Part shown: positions 6,383 through 10,075 of the stretch, piece by piece
Numbering within the stretch: the first letter of the stretch is position 1
Layout: each line of letters opens with the position of its first letter
Assembly: GCA_002345845.1 (NCBI GenBank)
Contig: DDWF01000148.1
Location: 2,605 to 12,679, forward strand
Source: Betaproteobacteria bacterium UBA2293
GTDB lineage: Bacteria > Pseudomonadota > Gammaproteobacteria > Burkholderiales > Rhodocyclaceae
Length of the DNA: 10,075 nt
Reading direction: 5' to 3'
Made by a program: the position numbers and the translations under genes
The notes under the pieces: generated by a model
The model's database searches: none
What the model was told of the DNA's origin: nothing
Seen by the model: the letters and a program-made list of their open reading frames with translations, nothing else

Positions 6383-6817
6383 ATGCGTCGTCAGTTGCTG
6401 TTCGTTAGCGCACTGTGGGCAAGCCTGGCACAGGCCGACTTGGTGCCCATCGGCTACGTCAAGAATGTTGCTGGCGAGGCGGTGGTGATCACCGCCGGCC
6501 AGACGCGCAAGGCGGAGGTCGGGTCGCCGGTACATGTCGGTTCGCTGCTCAAAACCGGGCCGCAATCCAGCCTCGGGGTGACCTTCAAGGACGAGACGGT
6601 GATGTCCTTCGGGCCGAATACCGAGCTCACCGTTGACGAATACCTGTACGAGCCGAATCGCGGCAAGCTGCGGATGAACAGCAAGCTGGCCAAGGGCAGC
6701 CTGAACTACGTTTCCGGTGTCATCGCCAAGCTGCAGCCGGAGGCAGTCACCGTCAGAACGCCGAGCGGCCTGATCGGCGTGCGCGGCACGCAGTTCCTGC
6801 TCAAGGTCGAGGAGTAG
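6383..6817 (+). CDS. Secreted FecR-domain protein
   Basis: This short protein of 144 residues has a Sec signal peptide (MRRQLLFVSALWASLAQA, cleavage after Ala18) followed by a single FecR-type domain. Diagnostic stretches are VGSLLKTGPQSSLGVTFKDET, the GPNTELTVDEY block, KGSLNYVSGVIAKL and the closing TPSGLIGVRGTQFL. Unlike the sigma-regulator FecR, it has no N-terminal cytoplasmic region or membrane helix, so it is a free periplasmic version and not an anti-sigma factor. Such stand-alone FecR proteins are commonly found beside OmpA-like proteins and membrane signalling enzymes. Its Shine-Dalgarno AAGGAGA (6370-6376) is strong, but the preceding hairpin may modulate it. The next gene begins three bases after its stop. 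The ligand is unknown; a peptidoglycan or envelope scaffold role is conjecture. Confidence 0.88.
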   Translation: MRRQLLFVSALWASLAQADLVPIGYVKNVAGEAVVITAGQTRKAEVGSPVHVGSLLKTGPQSSLGVTFKDETVMSFGPNTELTVDEYLYEPNRGKLRMNSKLAKGSLNYVSGVIAKLQPEAVTVRTPSGLIGVRGTQFLLKVEE

Positions 6818-6820
6818 GCG

Positions 6821-7411
6821 ATGTCTTCATCATTGCGCAGGCTTCTCGTGCCGCTCGCTCTCGCACTGCTGGCCGGCTGCGCCAGCAAATCCTACGTCGT
6901 CCTGCTGGAGAACCCGGACGGCTCGACGGGCGCTGTCGTCGTCAAGGGCAGCCAGGGTGAGCAGGTGATCGACCAGGCCGGCCACGGGGCGGCGCTCGAT
7001 GGCTCGAGTAAACCGGCAGCGGTGGCCAAGGCGGATATCCAGCGCGATTTCGCCGGTGCCATGGCGGCCCGGCCATTGCTGCCGGAGCGCTTCCTGCTTT
7101 ATTTCACCAGTGGCGGTGCGCAATTGACCGCCGAGTCGCAGGCACTGCTGCCGAAAATCGTTGCCGGCGCAGCCCAGCGACCGGCGGTCGATGTCTCGAT
7201 CATTGGCCATACGGACACGGTCGGCCGCGCCGAGCAGAACGAGGAGCTGGCGTTGAAGCGGGCGCAGGCCATCGCCGAGCTGATCAAGGCGCAGGGCCTG
7301 AAGGTGCATGCGCTGGCGGTCGAATCGCACGGCGAGCGTAATCCGCTGGTCAGGACGGCGGACGAGACGGCCGAGCCACGTAATCGCCGGGTTGAAATAT
7401 CGCTGCGCTGA
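6821..7411 (+). CDS. OmpA-family (peptidoglycan-binding) lipoprotein
   Basis: This 196-residue outer-membrane lipoprotein has a signal peptide ending in the lipobox LAGC, with lipidation expected at Cys20. Residues after it (AlaSerLys) do not include the Asp that would retain it in the inner membrane. A linker of about 70 residues precedes a C-terminal OmpA-like domain (about residues 90-196). Its hallmarks are YFTSGGAQLT, IIGHTDTVG with the conserved Asp, LALKRAQAIAELI, and NRRVEISL with the conserved Arg. Both residues used to bind meso-diaminopimelate in this family are present. GAGGAG at 6809-6814 lies six bases before the ATG and inside the end of the FecR-like gene, so the two genes are surely co-transcribed. 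It resembles Pal or YiaD-like anchors. With its neighbours it probably reports on or tethers the cell wall. Confidence 0.9.
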   Translation: MSSSLRRLLVPLALALLAGCASKSYVVLLENPDGSTGAVVVKGSQGEQVIDQAGHGAALDGSSKPAAVAKADIQRDFAGAMAARPLLPERFLLYFTSGGAQLTAESQALLPKIVAGAAQRPAVDVSIIGHTDTVGRAEQNEELALKRAQAIAELIKAQGLKVHALAVESHGERNPLVRTADETAEPRNRRVEISLR

Positions 7412-7437
7412 GGCGGCCGCCTGTTCACCGGGCCCGC

Positions 7438-7446
7438 GAGGGGGGG
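7438..7446 (+). promoter_or_regulatory. Strong Shine-Dalgarno of the HD-GYP gene
   Basis: GAGGGGGGG ends three bases before the ATG at 7450, and its GAGG core is about eight bases away. It fixes the start at an ATG encoding MLKNVTVRF, just ahead of the first membrane helix. The rest of the 38-base gap after the OmpA-like gene shows only a GC palindrome (GGCGGCCGCC, 7412-7421) and no promoter. Confidence 0.5.
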
Positions 7447-7449
7447 ACG

Positions 7450-10075
7450 ATGCTGAAGAACGTGACGGTCCGCTTCCAGCACTGGGTGCTGGGATTGGTG
7501 ATGCTGCTGGTGGTGGCGCTGTCGGCCCTGTTCCTGGCCACCGTCTTCAAGACCTTCACCCATGTCGCCGAAGATCGCGCCTTGGGCAACTTTTCGCTGA
7601 TTGCCGACCAGACCTGGTTGCGCCTCGACAGCCTGCTGCAGGGCAGTGCCCGTTTCGTCACGGCACAGGCCAACGGCGACAGCGGTCAGTTTGTCGATGC
7701 AGCCGGTCGGCTCAACCGGCGCGACATGGTCGCCGGCTTCATCGCCGCGGTGGAGGCCGAGACCAGCATCTATTCGCATTTTTTCGGCCTGGGCAATGAG
7801 GAATTCCTGCAGGTCATCGGCCTGCGTGGCGATGAACGGTTGATCGCCGCGCTGCAGGCCCCGCCGCAGGCATATTTCGCCATCCGCAGCATCGTCCGCG
7901 CGCCTGCTCAGGATGCCCGGGAGGAATGGCTGTTCCTCGACCGGCAGCGTCAGCCGCTGCGCAGCCGCCAGGGCGATGGCCGCTTCCTGCCCAGCCAGCG
8001 CCCGTGGTTCGCCGCCGCCTTGCAGCGCCAGGGTCTGATCGTCACCGACCCTTATCTCTTCGCTTCCACCGGCGAGCTCGGCATTACCGTGGCGACGCCG
8101 CTGCCCGGGCAGGTCGGCGTGCTCGCCAGCGACATCAGCCTGGCGTCGCTGCAGTCTTTCCTGGGCGGCCTCTCGCTGCCGGCCAACGGCCTGGTGGCCA
8201 TCCAGGATGGCCAGGGACGGATTCTTGCCCTGCATGCCCGGGGCGAGCGCTATGCGGGACTCCGGGTGGCGCCGCTGAGCTTGCCGACGGCTGTCGACAA
8301 CCCCTATCTCGCCGTGCTGGCGCCGACGGCCGCCGCTCGCGACGCCGAGGTGGTGACGCTCGGGGCCGGCGCCGGCGAACGTTTCGTCGTCGCCCGCCAG
8401 CAGTCGCAGCCGGTCGGCGGCAGCGTGTTCACCGTCGTCGTCAGTGCGCCGCTCAGCGACTTTCTCGGGCCGTTCCGACAAGCCGAGGAGGACGTCCTGC
8501 TGATGTCCGTCATCATCCTGCTGATCCTGTTGCCGCTCGCCTATCTTGGGTCGCGCCAGGTGGTGCATGCGCTGCAGACGATGGCTGCGGATTCGGAGCG
8601 CCTGAAGCATCTGGATTTCTCGCAGGAACCTCAGCCGCCGGATAGCTTCCTCTACGAAATCAAGGTGCTGGGCGAGGCGCAGTGTGTGATGCAGGGGGCT
8701 ATCCACCGGCGTACCGAGGATCTCGCCAAGGCGCAGAAGAAGCTGGCCAGCCTGGTCGACAACGGTATCCGCCTGACCCGCGAGCAGGACCGCGCGGTGC
8801 TGCTACACCACATCCTGGCCGGGGCCCGCGAGATCACCAACTGCGCCGCGGCGACGCTGTACCTGAAGACCGAGCGCAATACCCTGGTCTTCGCCCAGCG
8901 GCTGCTCGACGACGACATTCCCGATGTCGAGATTCCGCTGTACCAGGCTGACGGCACGCCGAACACGCAATATGTCGTGGTGCACTCCGCCCTGCACAAC
9001 GAGATCGTGCTGATCGACGACGTCTATGCCGAAACCCGCTTCGACGTCAGCGGCACCAAGCGCTTCAGCGAAGAGTCGGGCTTCCGCGCCGTGTCGATGC
9101 TGACGGTGCCGCTCAGCCCGCGCGAAGGCGAGGTGATCGGCCTGATGCAGCTGGTCAATGCGGTCGACCCGGTCAGTGGTGAGATCGTCGCCTTCCCGCG
9201 CGACCTGCTCGGCTTCGTCGAGGCACTGGCCGCCCAGTCGGCGGTGGCCCTGGAAAACCACAACCTGCTGGAAGCCCAGCGTGAGCTGATGGAGGCGCTG
9301 ATCCGCCTGATCGCCGGCGCCATCGATGCCAAGAGTGCCTATACCGGCGGCCATTGCGAGCGCGTGCCGGAACTCGCCTTCATGCTGGCGCAGGCGGCCT
9401 GCGACGCCGACAGCGGGCCGCTGGCCGATTTTCGCTTCGCCGACGAGGAGGCCTGGCGTGAATTCCGCATCGGCGCCTGGCTGCACGATTGCGGCAAGGT
9501 GACGACGCCGGAGTACGTGGTCGACAAGGCGACCAAGCTGGAAACCATCTACAACCGCATCCACGAGATACGCACCCGCTTCGAGGTGCTGCTGCGCGAT
9601 GCCGAGATCGAGCGCCTGACCGCCATCCATCAGCAGGGCCTGGCGCCGGCCGAGGCCGATACCCGCTACGGTGAACGTCGGCAGCAGTTGCTCGACGATT
9701 TCACCTTCGTCGCCGAGTGCAATCTCGGCGGCGAGTTCATGGCCCCGGAGCGCGTCGAGCGCCTCCAGCGCATCGCCGAAGAAACCTGGTTGCGCCATTT
9801 CGACGATCGCCTCGGCCTGTCGCACGACGAGGCCGAGCGTTATGTGGCCACGCCGGCCGGGCAATTGCCGGTACGTGAGCACTTGCTCGCCGATCAGCCC
9901 TGGCATGTTGTACCGCGCCTGCGCGACAACCCGGCCTACGCGGCCCGCCATGGCTGGCAGGTCACCGTGCCCGAGCATCTCTACAATTTCGGCGAGCTCT
10001 ATAACCTCAGCGTCGGTCGCGGCACGCTGACCGAGGAGGAGCGCTTCAAGATCAACGAGCACATCATCCAGACCA
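7450..10075 (+). CDS. dCache-GAF-HD-GYP membrane sensor, putative c-di-GMP phosphodiesterase (3' end outside window)
   Basis: At least 875 residues are encoded and the frame is still open at the right edge. Helix 1 is at 12-32. A periplasmic double-Cache sensor spans about 33-347, with the typical RPWFAAAL...TDPYLFASTGELGITVATPL stretch. Helix 2 is at 349-367, then a short HAMP-like or coiled linker (FLYEIKVLGEAQCVM). A GAF domain spans about 445-603 and ends AALAAQSAVALENHN. An HD-GYP domain follows, with His635 in GGHCERVPELA, the HDCGK motif (His679, Asp680, Lys683) and His871 in KINEHIIQT. The HHE and GYP motifs would lie past the window. Family function is hydrolysis of cyclic-di-GMP at the inner membrane, controlled by periplasmic and cytoplasmic ligands. 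The DKATKLE and LTEEER blocks, adjacent in ordinary HD-GYP proteins, are separated by about 160 residues (roughly 698-859). It appears to be the third gene of the FecR-like/OmpA-like operon. Confidence 0.9.
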   Translation, partial: MLKNVTVRFQHWVLGLVMLLVVALSALFLATVFKTFTHVAEDRALGNFSLIADQTWLRLDSLLQGSARFVTAQANGDSGQFVDAAGRLNRRDMVAGFIAAVEAETSIYSHFFGLGNEEFLQVIGLRGDERLIAALQAPPQAYFAIRSIVRAPAQDAREEWLFLDRQRQPLRSRQGDGRFLPSQRPWFAAALQRQGLIVTDPYLFASTGELGITVATPLPGQVGVLASDISLASLQSFLGGLSLPANGLVAIQDGQGRILALHARGERYAGLRVAPLSLPTAVDNPYLAVLAPTAAARDAEVVTLGAGAGERFVVARQQSQPVGGSVFTVVVSAPLSDFLGPFRQAEEDVLLMSVIILLILLPLAYLGSRQVVHALQTMAADSERLKHLDFSQEPQPPDSFLYEIKVLGEAQCVMQGAIHRRTEDLAKAQKKLASLVDNGIRLTREQDRAVLLHHILAGAREITNCAAATLYLKTERNTLVFAQRLLDDDIPDVEIPLYQADGTPNTQYVVVHSALHNEIVLIDDVYAETRFDVSGTKRFSEESGFRAVSMLTVPLSPREGEVIGLMQLVNAVDPVSGEIVAFPRDLLGFVEALAAQSAVALENHNLLEAQRELMEALIRLIAGAIDAKSAYTGGHCERVPELAFMLAQAACDADSGPLADFRFADEEAWREFRIGAWLHDCGKVTTPEYVVDKATKLETIYNRIHEIRTRFEVLLRDAEIERLTAIHQQGLAPAEADTRYGERRQQLLDDFTFVAECNLGGEFMAPERVERLQRIAEETWLRHFDDRLGLSHDEAERYVATPAGQLPVREHLLADQPWHVVPRLRDNPAYAARHGWQVTVPEHLYNFGELYNLSVGRGTLTEEERFKINEHIIQT

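Noticed and set aside
6383..6817. FecR-like gene as a sigma-factor regulator for the TonB receptor
   Set aside because: The protein has a cleavable signal and no cytoplasmic anti-sigma region or membrane helix. No ECF sigma factor gene is in the window, and the receptor lacks an N-terminal signalling (secretin/STN) domain before its TonB box.
7412..7421. Perfect palindrome GGCGGCCGCC after the OmpA-like gene
   Set aside because: It has no loop and no following T-run, and such GC-only palindromes arise easily at this base composition. Not called as a terminator or operator.
7099..8706. Minus-strand open frame of 535 residues
   Set aside because: It lies wholly antisense to the OmpA-like and HD-GYP genes, whose domains are clear. 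Its translation is Arg/Gln/His-rich with no recognisable domain, as expected from the complement of GC-rich codons.
8803..10062. Minus-strand open frame of 419 residues
   Set aside because: It is antisense to the GAF and HD-GYP coding region. Its biased composition reflects the complementary codon pattern and no conserved motif is visible.

Overview
The window is GC-rich, densely coding, and almost entirely plus-strand. It holds eight genes, the first and last cut by the window edges. The mix of families (hybrid histidine kinase, TonB-dependent receptor, NapH/CcoG-like polyferredoxin, DsbD-like membrane protein, FecR-domain and OmpA-like proteins, a dCache-GAF-HD-GYP protein) and the strong G/C bias at third codon positions point to a Gram-negative proteobacterium. 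A respiratory, facultatively anaerobic betaproteobacterium (for example Rhodocyclales) fits best, but that placement comes from family recognition and was not tested by a search.

Region 1 (1-1400) is the 3' end of a hybrid sensor kinase: end of the dimerisation helix, ATPase domain, two receiver domains and no Hpt domain. A 157-base gap follows. It contains an 8-bp hairpin followed shortly by a T-run (possible terminator) and a strong Shine-Dalgarno in front of a TTG start.

Region 2 (1558-6286) looks like a tight four-gene operon. Its genes encode a TonB-dependent outer-membrane receptor, a periplasmic protein with a C-terminal membrane anchor and a DUF4198-like Ig-type segment, a membrane polyferredoxin with two cytoplasmic [4Fe-4S] motifs, and a small six-helix DsbD/CcdA-like protein with paired cysteines. 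Spacing is 8 bases, then two 8-base overlaps, so the last three genes are probably translationally coupled. A perfect FNR/DNR-type palindrome (TTGAT-N4-ATCAA) lies exactly on the TTG start of the first gene. Together the genes suggest import of a metal or metal complex across the outer membrane coupled to electron or thiol transfer across the inner membrane. Copper is my leading guess and iron the second. This is the best candidate in the window for an undescribed system.

Region 3 (6287-6382) is a 96-base regulatory gap with overlapping inverted repeats, a weak sigma70-like promoter and a perfect 8-bp hairpin butting against the Shine-Dalgarno of the next gene.

Region 4 (6383-10075) is a second likely operon: a secreted FecR-domain protein, an OmpA-like lipoprotein, and a large membrane sensor with dCache, GAF and HD-GYP domains that runs off the right edge. 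It would link the cell envelope to cyclic-di-GMP turnover. The HD-GYP domain carries a roughly 160-residue insertion just after its HD motif. I saw no tRNA, rRNA, CRISPR, insertion sequence or convincing minus-strand gene.
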